This document shows positions 8,456-16,970 of a stretch of DNA of 37,253 bases, piece by piece. The translations under genes and the position numbers were made by a program. Location of the stretch: NCBI GenBank assembly GCA_028869185.1, contig JAGWTA010000024.1, positions 1 through 37,253 of the forward strand, written 5' to 3'. Every line of letters begins with the position of its first letter. The first letter of the stretch is position 1. The DNA is from Hyphomicrobiales bacterium. GTDB taxonomy: Bacteria; Pseudomonadota; Alphaproteobacteria; Rhizobiales; Beijerinckiaceae. The notes beneath the pieces were generated by a model. It was not told the DNA's origin and ran no database searches. It saw nothing but the letters and a program-made list of their open reading frames with translations.

Positions 8456-8524
8456 AGCCTTCCGTATCGGTTTGAGGCCGCGCGCGCCCGTGCTAATCAG
8501 CCCGCCAGTCAGAGGCGAAGCATC

Positions 8525-10060
8525 ATGAAACATATTCTCGAAGGACTGGAAAAACGTCGCTCCGCAGCGCGGCTTGGCGGTGGGCAGGCGCGTATCGACG
8601 CACAACACAAGCGCGGCAAGCTGACCGCGCGCGAACGCGTCGAATTGCTGCTCGACCATAATTCCTTCGAGGAATTCGACATGTTCGTGCAGCACCGCGC
8701 GACCGACTTCGGCATGGACAAGGGCGAGAAGATTCCCGGCGACGGCGTCGTCACGGGCTGGGGAACGATTAACGGCCGCGTTGTTTACGTTTTCGCCAAG
8801 GACTTCACGGTGTTCGGCGGCTCGCTGTCCGAAACGCATGCAGCCAAGATCACGAAAATCCAGGATATGGCGCTGAAGAACCGCGCGCCGATCATCGGCC
8901 TGTTCGACGCCGGCGGCGCGCGTATTCAGGAAGGCGTTGCGGCGCTTGGCGGCTATGGCGAAGTGTTCCAGCGCAATGTGATGGCCTCGGGCGTCATTCC
9001 GCAGATTTCGGTCATCATGGGGCCGTGCGCGGGCGGCGATGTCTATTCGCCGGCCATGACCGATTTCATCTTCATGGTGCGCGACACGAGCTACATGTTC
9101 GTCACTGGCCCCGACGTCGTGAAGACCGTGACCAACGAGACCGTGACGGCGGAAGAACTCGGCGGCGCTTCCGTGCATACGACCAAGAGCTCCATCGCCG
9201 ACCGCGCTTACGATAATGACGTCGAGGCCCTGCTGCAGATGCGCCGCCTCGTCGATTTTCTGCCGACGTCGAACACGGAAGAACCGCCGCTGTGGCCGAG
9301 CTTCGACGACGACGAGCGTTACGATCACTCGCTCGATACGCTGATCCCCGAAAATCCGAACAAGCCCTACGACGTGAAGGAACTCATCACGAAGGTGGTG
9401 GACGAGGGCGATTTCTTCGAAATTCAGGAAGCGCACGCGCGCAACATGGTCGTGGGCTTCGGGCGTATGGAAGGGCGCACGGTCGGCATCGTCGCCAACC
9501 AGCCTATGGTGCTGGCCGGCGTTCTGGACATCGACGCTTCGCGCAAGGCGGCGCGTTTCGTGCGCTTCTGCGACTGTTTCAACATTCCGATCGTCACCTT
9601 CGTCGACGTGCCGGGCTTCCTGCCGGGAACGGCGCAGGAATATGGCGGGCTCATCAAGCACGGCGCCAAGCTGCTGTTTGCCTATGCCGAGGCCACGGTG
9701 CCCAAGGTGACCGTGATCACGCGCAAGGCTTTCGGCGGCGCCTATGACGTGATGGCCTCCAAACATCTGCGCGGCGATGTGAATTACGCCTGGCCTTCGG
9801 CGCAGATCGCGGTGATGGGCGCCAAGGGCGCCGTCGAGATCATCTTCCGCGCAGACATGAACGATCCTGCCAAGATTGCCGAACGCACGAAGGAATATGA
9901 AGATCGTTTCCTTTCGCCGTTCGTGGCCGCCGAACGCGGCTATATCGACGAGGTGATCCAGCCCTTCGGCACGCGCAAGCGCGTTTGCCGCGCGCTTGCG
10001 ATGCTGCGCAACAAGGAGTTGGAAAACCCCTGGAAGAAACACGACAACATTCCGCTGTGA
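8525..10060 (+). CDS. pccB: Propionyl-CoA carboxylase beta (carboxyltransferase) subunit
   Basis: Carboxyltransferase subunit of biotin-dependent acyl-CoA carboxylase, 511 residues, the usual PccB length. It moves the carboxyl group from biotin to propionyl-CoA, giving methylmalonyl-CoA. The crotonase-fold oxyanion loops are seen in [10 protein letters not shown] (128-137) and [11 protein letters not shown] (from 400), with the acyl-CoA region [16 protein letters not shown] between. The hallmark [20 protein letters not shown] block is intact. It is followed after 58 nt by the biotin-bearing alpha subunit, as expected for an alpha6-beta6 enzyme. No methylmalonyl-CoA epimerase or mutase gene lies in the window. 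Confidence 0.96.
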   Translation: MKHILEGLEKRRSAARLGGGQARIDAQHKRGKLTARERVELLLDHNSFEEFDMFVQHRATDFGMDKGEKIPGDGVVTGWGTINGRVVYVFAKDFTVFGGSLSETHAAKITKIQDMALKNRAPIIGLFDAGGARIQEGVAALGGYGEVFQRNVMASGVIPQISVIMGPCAGGDVYSPAMTDFIFMVRDTSYMFVTGPDVVKTVTNETVTAEELGGASVHTTKSSIADRAYDNDVEALLQMRRLVDFLPTSNTEEPPLWPSFDDDERYDHSLDTLIPENPNKPYDVKELITKVVDEGDFFEIQEAHARNMVVGFGRMEGRTVGIVANQPMVLAGVLDIDASRKAARFVRFCDCFNIPIVTFVDVPGFLPGTAQEYGGLIKHGAKLLFAYAEATVPKVTVITRKAFGGAYDVMASKHLRGDVNYAWPSAQIAVMGAKGAVEIIFRADMNDPAKIAERTKEYEDRFLSPFVAAERGYIDEVIQPFGTRKRVCRALAMLRNKELENPWKKHDNIPL

Positions 10061-10068
10061 CACGCCGC

Positions 10069-10086
10069 CGCGGCGGTCCCGCCGCG
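10069..10086 (+). terminator. Possible attenuator hairpin between pccB and pccA
   Basis: A 7-bp GC-only stem (10069-10075 with 10080-10086) with loop GTCC is followed by CTCATTTTGTTTT. This resembles a weak intrinsic terminator inside the pccBA operon, and could tune the amount of the alpha subunit. It may also simply stabilise the pccB 3' end. Confidence 0.4.
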
Positions 10087-10118
10087 CTCATTTTGTTTTC
10101 GACACTTCCGGGTGCGCC

Positions 10119-12122
10119 ATGTTCAAGAAAATCCTGATCGCCAACCGTGGCGAAATCGCCTGCCGCGTCATCAAGACGGCCCGTCGCATGGGCATCAAGA
10201 CCGTCGCGGTTTATTCGGACGCCGACAAAGACGCGCTGCATGTGGAAATGGCCGACGAAGCGGTGCATATCGGCCCGCCAGCCGCCGCAGAATCCTATCT
10301 CATCATCGAGCGCATCATTGACGCCTGCAAAAAGACGGGCGCGGAGGCGGTTCATCCGGGCTATGGATTTCTCTCCGAGCGCGCCGCTTTCGCCAAGGCG
10401 CTCGCCGACAACGGCATCGTTTTCATCGGCCCCAATCCGCGCGCCATCGAGGCGATGGGCGACAAGATCGAGTCGAAGAAATTCGCCAACGCTGCGAAAG
10501 TTTCGACCGTGCCGGGCTTCCTTGGCGTGATCGAGGACGCCGAACATGCGGTGAAGATCGCGGACGAGATCGGCTATCCGGTGATGCTGAAAGCTTCGGC
10601 CGGCGGCGGCGGAAAAGGCATGCGCATCGCCTATTCGCGCGACGAAGTGGCCGAAGGGTTCACGCGCGCCAAATCGGAAGCCAAATCGAGCTTTGGCGAT
10701 GATCGCGTGTTCGTGGAAAAATTCATCGTCAATCCGCGCCACATCGAAATTCAGGTGCTCGGCGACAAGCACGGCAATGTCATCTATCTGGGCGAGCGCG
10801 AATGCTCGATCCAGCGTCGCAACCAGAAAGTGATCGAAGAGGCGCCGTCGCCGCTGCTCGATGAAGAGACGCGCCGCAAGATGGGCGAGCAGGCGGTCGC
10901 GCTGGCGAAGGCGGTCGATTACGATTCCGCAGGAACGGTGGAATTCGTGGCGGGGCAGGACAAGAGTTTCTATTTTCTGGAAATGAACACGCGCCTGCAG
11001 GTCGAGCATCCTGTGACCGAACTCATCACCGGCGTCGATCTCGTCGAACAGATGATCCGCGTCGCGGCCGGAGAAGTTCTCGCCATCAAGCAAGCCGACG
11101 TGAAGTTGAAGGGCTGGGCGGTCGAAAGCCGCATCTATGCCGAGGATCCGGTGCGCAACTTCCTGCCTTCGACGGGCCGGCTTGTGAAATATCGCCCGCC
11201 AGCGGAAGGCGCCGAGAATGGCGTGACCGTTCGCAACGACACCGGCGTTTACGAAGGCGGCGAGATTTCGATCTATTACGATCCGATGATCGCCAAGCTC
11301 GTGACGCATGCCGGCGACCGCATCACCGCCATCGATGCGCAGGCGCGCGCGCTCGATGCTTTCTACATCGATGGCATTCGGCACAACATTCCATTTCTCG
11401 CGTCGCTGATGCAGCATGACCGCTGGCGCCAGGGCGCGCTGTCGACCGGGTTCATCGCAGAAGAATATCCCAATGGATTTTCTCCGCTCGTCGCCGAGGG
11501 CGAGACCGCCCACCGCATGGCGGCGGTGGCCGCGGCGATCGACCATATCGAAAACGAGCGCAAGCGGCAGATTTCTGGCCAGTTGCACACACAACGCCCC
11601 GTCACCTTCGAGCGCGAGCGCACGGTCATGCTCGGCGGGCAAAGCTTCGATGTGATCGTCGAACCGACGGACGAGGGGCTGCTGGTGCGGTTCCCGCACG
11701 GCCACCGGCATTTCGTGACGTCTGACTGGACGCCCGGCTTGCCGGTGTGGACGGGCAAGGTGGATGACGAGACGGTCGTCGTGCAGGTGCGGCCGATTGC
11801 GAATGGGCACAACATCGCCCATCGCGGCGTAACGGTCGATGCGCGCGTCTATACGCGCCGCGAGGCCGAACTGGCGCGACTGATGCCGGAAAAGCGCGGC
11901 GCCGATACGTCGAAATCGCTGCTGTGTCCCATGCCCGGACTGGTGAAGGCGATTTACGTCAAGGATGGTCAGGACGTGAAGGCGGGCGATCCGCTCTGCA
12001 TGGTGGAAGCCATGAAGATGGAAAACGTGCTGCGCGCTGAACGCGACGCGACGGTGAAAAAGATCAACGCGAAAGAGGGCGACTCGCTCGCCGTCGACGC
12101 GGTGATCATGGAGTTTGCCTGA
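10119..12122 (+). CDS. pccA: Propionyl-CoA carboxylase alpha (biotin carboxylase/BCCP) subunit
   Basis: Biotin-containing alpha subunit, 667 residues. The biotin carboxylase domain starts at [14 protein letters not shown] (5-18), has the ATP-grasp glycine loop GGGGKG (162-167) and EMNTRLQVEHP (288-298). A BT-type linker domain follows, then a C-terminal biotinyl domain with the EAMKM motif, biotin on Lys633, 34 residues from the end. It carboxylates biotin with bicarbonate and ATP and passes it to PccB. The ATG at 10119 starts the domain exactly. The stop TGA abuts the stop of the opposite-strand small gene, with no bases between. Confidence 0.96.
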   Translation: MFKKILIANRGEIACRVIKTARRMGIKTVAVYSDADKDALHVEMADEAVHIGPPAAAESYLIIERIIDACKKTGAEAVHPGYGFLSERAAFAKALADNGIVFIGPNPRAIEAMGDKIESKKFANAAKVSTVPGFLGVIEDAEHAVKIADEIGYPVMLKASAGGGGKGMRIAYSRDEVAEGFTRAKSEAKSSFGDDRVFVEKFIVNPRHIEIQVLGDKHGNVIYLGERECSIQRRNQKVIEEAPSPLLDEETRRKMGEQAVALAKAVDYDSAGTVEFVAGQDKSFYFLEMNTRLQVEHPVTELITGVDLVEQMIRVAAGEVLAIKQADVKLKGWAVESRIYAEDPVRNFLPSTGRLVKYRPPAEGAENGVTVRNDTGVYEGGEISIYYDPMIAKLVTHAGDRITAIDAQARALDAFYIDGIRHNIPFLASLMQHDRWRQGALSTGFIAEEYPNGFSPLVAEGETAHRMAAVAAAIDHIENERKRQISGQLHTQRPVTFERERTVMLGGQSFDVIVEPTDEGLLVRFPHGHRHFVTSDWTPGLPVWTGKVDDETVVVQVRPIANGHNIAHRGVTVDARVYTRREAELARLMPEKRGADTSKSLLCPMPGLVKAIYVKDGQDVKAGDPLCMVEAMKMENVLRAERDATVKKINAKEGDSLAVDAVIMEFA

Positions 12123-12257
12123 TCATTTGGTCGCGTAATAGGAAAGGGCCATCGCGACGACAGCCAGCGCCATGCCGATGACAAGGACATAGCGCAGGCC
12201 GACGCCAGCCTGTCCCTGACGCGCATTCTCGTGCGATTTGACAATCGGATCGTCCAT
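12123..12257 (-). CDS. Small single-pass membrane protein (44 aa)
   Basis: Predicted 44-residue protein with a basic/polar N-terminus (KSHENARQGQAG) and one membrane helix (about residues 22-40, RYVLVIGMALAVVAMALSYY). The ARQG...G..RYVL pattern looks like small hypothetical proteins I associate with Rhizobiales. That is recollection, not a search. The ATG at 12257 has no purine-rich ribosome-binding site; instead a 7-bp GC hairpin (12258-12274) lies directly before it. An upstream TTG at 12335 is the alternative start. It follows the methyltransferase gene on the same strand and abuts pccA tail-to-tail. Confidence 0.6.
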   Translation of the reverse strand: MDDPIVKSHENARQGQAGVGLRYVLVIGMALAVVAMALSYYATK

Positions 12258-12342
12258 GCGCGCAGTCTGCGCGCGCGCCGCGGCGATTTTATGCTGATAA
12301 TGCGGCGGGGCTGCAGTATTGCGCGCCCGACGCAAATCGATC

Positions 12343-13161
12343 TCAGCCGCGCGGGCGACGCAACAGGCTGGCGAGCCTGCGCCACGTCGGCTGCGGCTTG
12401 ACCGCGCATTGTTGCGTTGCTGCGGCGAACAGATCGACGGGTTGCGAGACGCGTTCGGCGCGTCTTGTTTTCGTGACGACCTGATAGATGTCCGAATGCG
12501 GGCCGACGGTCAGCGCGCTGCGCACGACTTTCGGCAGCTTGTTCCAATGGGCGTGGAACTCGGTCTGATGCGGGGGAATGACGACGCATCGCGCCTCGGT
12601 TATTTTCAGACCGGCGTTGTCGTACATCTGCACGATATTGCGCAGGCCGAAGAAACGGATATGCGTTTTGTCGAGCAGGCCGGATTCGCGATACTGGAAA
12701 TCGTCGTCGTAAATCAGCCCAAGGATCGCAGCATTGCCGATGTAGGGCACGGACACGATAATCTCGCCGTCCTGCGCCAGGAGCGATTTCATCGCGTCGA
12801 GCGTCGTCCAGGGGTCGTAGAGATGTTCAAGGACATCGGCTGCGATGATTGTGTCGAAAGGCGCGTAGGCCTGCAGCGCTTTCGTCCAGTCCGGCGCGTT
12901 GAGATCGACGCACAAGGCGTCCGGCGTGAATTTGCGAAGCTTTTCGACGGATTCAGGATTGATGTCGGCGGCGACGACCGAATTGTCGCGCACCAGAAAT
13001 TGCGTCTGCATGCCAGAGCCGGCGCCGAGCTCCAGAATCTTGCGGCCGGAGCCCGCCATGGCGACCACATAGGCGAGCGCGTTATCGCCATTGAGATCGA
13101 TTTCGTAATCGTAGGAATGGAGCTTGGCGATTTGCGGCGCCCCGGCGTCAGTGTCTTTCAT
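12343..13161 (-). CDS. Class I SAM-dependent methyltransferase
   Basis: Methyltransferase of 272 residues with motif I ILELGAGSGMQTQF near residue 42, an acidic motif II (AADINPES), motif IV ADVLEHLYDPW and post-motif GEIIVSVPYIGN. The layout matches methyltransferase type 11/23 proteins found beside sugar transferases, so an O- or sugar methylation in surface glycan assembly is plausible but not shown. The start is the ATG at 13161, with GAGAG 6 nt upstream; a GTG one codon earlier is possible. It follows the glycosyltransferase by 52 nt on the same strand. Confidence 0.85.
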   Translation of the reverse strand: MKDTDAGAPQIAKLHSYDYEIDLNGDNALAYVVAMAGSGRKILELGAGSGMQTQFLVRDNSVVAADINPESVEKLRKFTPDALCVDLNAPDWTKALQAYAPFDTIIAADVLEHLYDPWTTLDAMKSLLAQDGEIIVSVPYIGNAAILGLIYDDDFQYRESGLLDKTHIRFFGLRNIVQMYDNAGLKITEARCVVIPPHQTEFHAHWNKLPKVVRSALTVGPHSDIYQVVTKTRRAERVSQPVDLFAAATQQCAVKPQPTWRRLASLLRRPRG

Positions 13162-13213
13162 CACAATCTCTCATTCAACGTCGGCTCCGCATTGTTTGCG
13201 GGTCGTCTATGCG

Positions 13214-14407
13214 TCACAAACCAAACGGCAGTTTGCGGCGCAGGGATTCGTCGCGCAGCGTCAGATTGTGCGGATAATAGGGGTCGCCGGTCAATTTGTA
13301 GCCCCAATGCCGGACGAAGCGCTTGCGATCCAGCAATTCCTGCTCGCGCAGGGGGCGCTGGCCGCGCGTGGCGCTTTCCTTGTGCAGCAGGCGCGGTTCG
13401 GCCGCCCATACGACAGCCAGTCCCGCCTCGCCGACGCGCAGGCAATAATCGATATCGTTGAATTCGATGACGTAATTTTCGTCGAAGCCGCCGAGGCGCT
13501 GGTATAGCGCGCGTGGGGTGAACAGGCAGGCGCCGGTGACCGCCGACACGCGCCGCGTGGTCGCCAGAATGCGGTTGGGGCCTTCATCGTCGCCCGCGCG
13601 GCCAAGGCCGACATGCGCGACATATCCGCGCACGCCGAGCGTGACGCCGGCATGCTGCACGGTCCCATCGGGAAACAGCAGCTTGCCGCCGACAGCGCCG
13701 ACAGCAGGATCGCTTGCGAGCGCGACAAAAGCGTCGAGCCAGTCTGGATCGTCCGTCTCGATATCGTTGTTCATCAACGCAAGAATGTCGCCGCGCGCCG
13801 CGCGCGCGCCGATATTGTTAAGCCGGGCGAAATTGAACGGCGCGTCCTCGCGAATGATCTTGATTGCGGGATTTGCCGCCAGGGCGCGCAGATAGGCCAG
13901 TGTGTCGGCCTCCTGCGATCCGTTGTCGACGATGATCAGCTCTTTGTCGGGCCAGCGCGCATTTTCGAACAGCGTTGCGACCGCGCGCTCGAGCACGGCA
14001 AGACCGTCGCGTGTGGGAATGACAAGGCTGACGCTCGGGCGCGCTGCGCCCAGCGGCCGGAATTTCCAGGGGACAAGCTGACCGGCGCGCGCATCTTTGG
14101 GATGCAACAGCGCGCGCATCGCGCCTGCGCGTTCGCGCCAGTCCTGCCGCGCCCAGAGCCAGCGGCTGCCTGCGCTGTAGAAAGGCTCGATCGTGGCATC
14201 GACGCGCGCGTCGGCATCGCCCGTCACGATATCGATCGACACCGGGCGATCGATGACGAAAGGCCCGACCACAGTGTCCCGCGCTTCCACAAGAGCGGGA
14301 AAGCAAAGAATTGTCTCGCCCGCCTCGTCGTTCAAGCTGACGAAGGTCGTGAAGGGCGGCTGCGGCCGATGTGTGCGCAGCCGAACCTGAATTTTCTTTG
14401 CCGTCAT
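13214..14407 (-). CDS. Glycosyltransferase family 2
   Basis: GT-A fold family 2 glycosyltransferase, about 397 residues from the ATG at 14407. After an N-terminal region of about 125 residues, the catalytic domain shows SLVIPTRDG (127-135), ELIIVDNGS (156-164) and the metal/nucleotide-sugar motif MNND (212-215), then GGKLLFPDGTVQHAG and GGFDENYVIEFNDIDYCLRV, typical of rhamnosyl-like transferases. The frame stays open upstream to 14575 (453 residues), so the true start is uncertain; no good ribosome-binding site precedes 14407. With the methyltransferase downstream it likely builds or decorates a surface polysaccharide. Confidence 0.85.
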   Translation of the reverse strand: MTAKKIQVRLRTHRPQPPFTTFVSLNDEAGETILCFPALVEARDTVVGPFVIDRPVSIDIVTGDADARVDATIEPFYSAGSRWLWARQDWRERAGAMRALLHPKDARAGQLVPWKFRPLGAARPSVSLVIPTRDGLAVLERAVATLFENARWPDKELIIVDNGSQEADTLAYLRALAANPAIKIIREDAPFNFARLNNIGARAARGDILALMNNDIETDDPDWLDAFVALASDPAVGAVGGKLLFPDGTVQHAGVTLGVRGYVAHVGLGRAGDDEGPNRILATTRRVSAVTGACLFTPRALYQRLGGFDENYVIEFNDIDYCLRVGEAGLAVVWAAEPRLLHKESATRGQRPLREQELLDRKRFVRHWGYKLTGDPYYPHNLTLRDESLRRKLPFGL

Positions 14408-14693
14408 CGAGGTGAGCGCGCATTCGGCGGGAGTTTTCTTGCCGGCGCAGAATAGGCAATTTGGCGTTGAGACGCCAGTTGCGTCCGGCTTCCGGTTTAG
14501 GTCGATAAACCAATGCGCGAATGGCGGTTTAGCCCATGCTCGCGCTACGAATTCTGTCGCGACGGAACTGCGCAAACGCTGCGGCGAAGATCACAGAACC
14601 TTTTCGTATCGCGCAGGCGGTTCCGGCATTTCCGTCGCTCCCTCGCTTCCGCCGGCAGGCGCAGGCGAAAGTCGCAAGCAGCGGGAGGGCGGC

Positions 14694-14891
14694 ATGGCAA
14701 GCACACAGCACATATCGGAGCATCCCGAAACGGGGCGCGTGGCCGCTTTCTGGCGGCTCTTTCTGGCGGGCTACGGCGCGATCGCGGTTGCGCTTGCTGC
14801 GATCGCGCTCTTTGGCGATGTGGTTCCTGCGCCGACGCAGGAACAGCTCGCTATCGCCGTTCAGGGCGAGCAGCTCGCCTACGCGCGCTAG
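14694..14891 (+). CDS. Small single-pass membrane protein (65 aa)
   Basis: A 65-residue protein with a strong ribosome-binding site (GGGAGGG, 4 nt before the ATG), a polar N-terminus, and one membrane helix at about residues 20-42. The C-terminus is short and Gln/Ala-rich. I do not recognise the family. It lies about 45 nt before the gamma-glutamylcyclotransferase-like gene on the same strand and may head that unit. The 286 nt between it and the glycosyltransferase hold no gene I can support; promoters for both directions are expected there. Confidence 0.65.
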   Translation: MASTQHISEHPETGRVAAFWRLFLAGYGAIAVALAAIALFGDVVPAPTQEQLAIAVQGEQLAYAR

Positions 14892-14936
14892 AAGCCCTTC
14901 TCATGCCGATGCGCGGCCGCTAGAGTGCCGCCGCGC

Positions 14937-15398
14937 ATGCCTTTTTATTTCGCCTATGGCTCTAACATGGACGCCGCCGCGATGCGGACACGCTGTCCCG
15001 CCTCGCGGCTGATCGGGCCGGGCGTCCTCAAGCGGCGGCGTTTCGCCCTGATGGCCGATGGCTATGCGACGCTCGTGCGCGATGGCGCGCGCGAGGTGCA
15101 TGGAACGCTCTACGATCTCGCATTGTCAGACGTTCCCGCGCTCGACCGCTACGAATGCGTTGCGCGCGGACTTTATTTCAAGGAAATCCAGCCGGTGGTC
15201 TGCGCGACGGGCTCGCCGCGCCGCGCGCTGGTCTATGTTGGCGGCGCGCCGGCCTCGGCAGCGCCGAAAATGATCGGCGGTTACATGCAGAGCATCGTTG
15301 CAGCCGCGCGCGCCGCCGCAGCGCCGCCTTCTTATATTGCTTATCTGGAAACGTTTCTGCCGCGCCGCAGCGGCGCATTGCAAAAGGGCAGCTCGTGA
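14937..15398 (+). CDS. Gamma-glutamylcyclotransferase/AIG2-like protein
   Basis: Small protein of 153 residues with the GGCT/AIG2 fold. It begins PFYFAYGSNM, the diagnostic YGSN loop (residues 7-10) that binds the gamma-glutamyl group. The candidate catalytic acid is Glu73 in LDRYECVARGLY. Family members cyclise gamma-glutamyl amines to 5-oxoproline, though many bacterial ones have unknown substrates. The ATG at 14937 is preferred over the GTG at 14925, because the conserved domain begins immediately. The stop overlaps the GTG start of panC by four bases, so the two are probably translationally coupled. Confidence 0.85.
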   Translation: MPFYFAYGSNMDAAAMRTRCPASRLIGPGVLKRRRFALMADGYATLVRDGAREVHGTLYDLALSDVPALDRYECVARGLYFKEIQPVVCATGSPRRALVYVGGAPASAAPKMIGGYMQSIVAAARAAAAPPSYIAYLETFLPRRSGALQKGSS

Positions 15399-16267
15399 GC
15401 CAATCGCAAACCATTCATGCGCCTGAAGTCATTCATGACGTCGCAGCCTTGCGTGCGCGCGTGCGCGGCTGGCGCGCCGAGGGCTTGCGCGTCGCGCTGG
15501 TTCCGACGATGGGCGCGCTGCACGAGGGCCACGCCTCGCTGGTCGCCGAGGGCGCAAGACGCGCCGACCGCGTGGTGACGAGCATTTTCGTCAATCCCAC
15601 GCAATTCGCCGCAGGCGAGGATTTCAGCAAATATCCGCGCACCTTGCCGACCGATCTCGCCGTGCTGGCGCGCGTTGGCGGGCATGCGGCCTTTGCGCCG
15701 TCGGTCGAGGAGATGTATCCGCCGCATTTTTGCACCGGCGTGACGGTCGCCGGGCCGGCGAAAGCCGATCTCGAAGACCGGTTCCGCCCGACGCATTTCG
15801 CAGGCGTCGCGTTGATCGTCGCCAAGCTGCTCAATCAGGCCGCCGCCGATTGCGCGATTTTCGGCGAGAAGGATTATCAGCAGCTCAAGGTCGTGACGCA
15901 GATGGCGCGCGATCTCGACATCGGGACGGAGATCGTCGGCGCGCCGACGGTGCGCGAGTCCGACGGGCTCGCCATGTCGTCGCGCAATGTCTATCTGTCG
16001 CCGGAGGATCGCGCGCGCGCGCCGGCGATCTACAAGGCGCTGACGCAGGCCGCCACACGCATCGCCGCCGGCGAAGCGCTCGCCCATGTCATGGCGGATG
16101 CGCGCGAAAATCTGGTCTCGGCGGGCTTTGCGGTGGATTACATTGAGGCGCGCCATGCCGAGACGCTGGCGCGCGTTGCGCGCAGGATCGACGGCCCGAT
16201 CCGGTTGCTCGCGGCGGCGAAAATCGGCGCGACGCGGCTGATCGACAATATCCCGGTTTCGCTGTGA
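15395..16267 (+). CDS. panC: Pantothenate synthetase
   Basis: Pantoate-beta-alanine ligase, 290 residues, which makes pantothenate from pantoate, beta-alanine and ATP on the route to coenzyme A. The nucleotide-binding HIGH-like motif is PTMGALHEGH (37-46). Further marks are SIFVNPTQF (63-71), FGEKDYQQL near 156 and RESDGLAMSSRNVYLS near 189. The start is GTG at 15395 inside GTGA, overlapping the previous stop; an ATG start would lose or add conserved sequence. panB and panD are not in the window. Confidence 0.96.
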   Translation: MSQSQTIHAPEVIHDVAALRARVRGWRAEGLRVALVPTMGALHEGHASLVAEGARRADRVVTSIFVNPTQFAAGEDFSKYPRTLPTDLAVLARVGGHAAFAPSVEEMYPPHFCTGVTVAGPAKADLEDRFRPTHFAGVALIVAKLLNQAAADCAIFGEKDYQQLKVVTQMARDLDIGTEIVGAPTVRESDGLAMSSRNVYLSPEDRARAPAIYKALTQAATRIAAGEALAHVMADARENLVSAGFAVDYIEARHAETLARVARRIDGPIRLLAAAKIGATRLIDNIPVSL

Positions 16268-16271
16268 GGCG

Positions 16272-16286
16272 TTAACGCCGCATTAT
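16272..16286. promoter_or_regulatory. CtrA-like motif upstream of DUF805-like gene
   Basis: TTAA-N7-TTAT occurs just after panC and 54 nt before the DUF805-like start. The known CtrA consensus of Alphaproteobacteria is TTAA-N7-TTAA, so seven of eight fixed positions match. TTAA is rare in this GC-rich window, but one short motif is weak evidence. Confidence 0.3.
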
Positions 16287-16340
16287 CCGCGCTCCCGCCA
16301 TAATCGAGGCAGGGGCGGTGCGATCTGCGGGTTCTGGGCG

Positions 16341-16952
16341 ATGGCGCTTCTGCATTTCTTTTTTGGCTGGAGCGGGCGAATGGATCGCCCGACGTATCGG
16401 CGCGCAATGGGCGTGCTCGCGTTCATTTGCGGGCTGGTTCAGATAGCGCCGCTGCCGCCGGCGGCTTCGGGCGCGCTCTACATTCTCGAACTCGCCCTTT
16501 CGGCGGCCTGGAACGCGCGGCGCCTGCACGATACGGGCCGCAGCGCTTTCGCGCTGGCGACGAGTTGCGTCGCCTTTACGGCGCTGCTTGCGGGCCTGGC
16601 CTCGAGCGGGCCGCTTTTCGGCGATGTCCTGCGCAACTGGACCGCGGAGACTTTCGGCGAAGTTCTGTCGCAATCGCTGGTTTTTGGCGCGGTCATGCTT
16701 GGCTCCATGAGCGGCATGGGCCTGCTTTCGTTGTGGCTGTGGTTTCCGCAATCGAGCGCGGAAGGCGCGGCCTTCGAGCGCACGGCGGACTATGCCGGAA
16801 CCGAGGACAAGGCCGATTTCGGCAACGCCGACGAAGCCATCGCCCGCGCGCTGGCGGCGCAGGCCAAGATGCGCGCCGCCGTCGCCGCGCCGCCGTCCGC
16901 TCCGCCTGCCGGCAAGCCGCCAGTGCGTTTTGGCAAACGCGACGCTGCGTGA
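16341..16952 (+). CDS. DUF805-like membrane protein
   Basis: Membrane protein of 203 residues with about four hydrophobic segments. The N-terminal FFFGWSGRMDRPTYRRA and the later ARRLHDTGRSAFAL match the two landmarks of DUF805 (F-GR-R-Y and RLHD-GRS). The C-terminal 60 residues are polar and Ala/Pro-rich, longer than usual for the family. DUF805 proteins are inner-membrane proteins of unknown function. It lies 73 nt after panC, possibly with its own promoter, and converges on lipB with an 18-nt gap. Confidence 0.78.
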   Translation: MALLHFFFGWSGRMDRPTYRRAMGVLAFICGLVQIAPLPPAASGALYILELALSAAWNARRLHDTGRSAFALATSCVAFTALLAGLASSGPLFGDVLRNWTAETFGEVLSQSLVFGAVMLGSMSGMGLLSLWLWFPQSSAEGAAFERTADYAGTEDKADFGNADEAIARALAAQAKMRAAVAAPPSAPPAGKPPVRFGKRDAA

Positions 16953-16970
16953 GGGCAGGGACTGCGGCGC

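Noticed and set aside
8453-10063. 536-codon leftward frame opposite pccB
   Set aside because: Mirror frame of the conserved carboxyltransferase gene, His/Arg-rich and without motifs.
9840-11822. 660-codon leftward frame opposite pccA
   Set aside because: Antisense shadow of a conserved gene in high-GC sequence; no recognisable domain and no ribosome-binding site.
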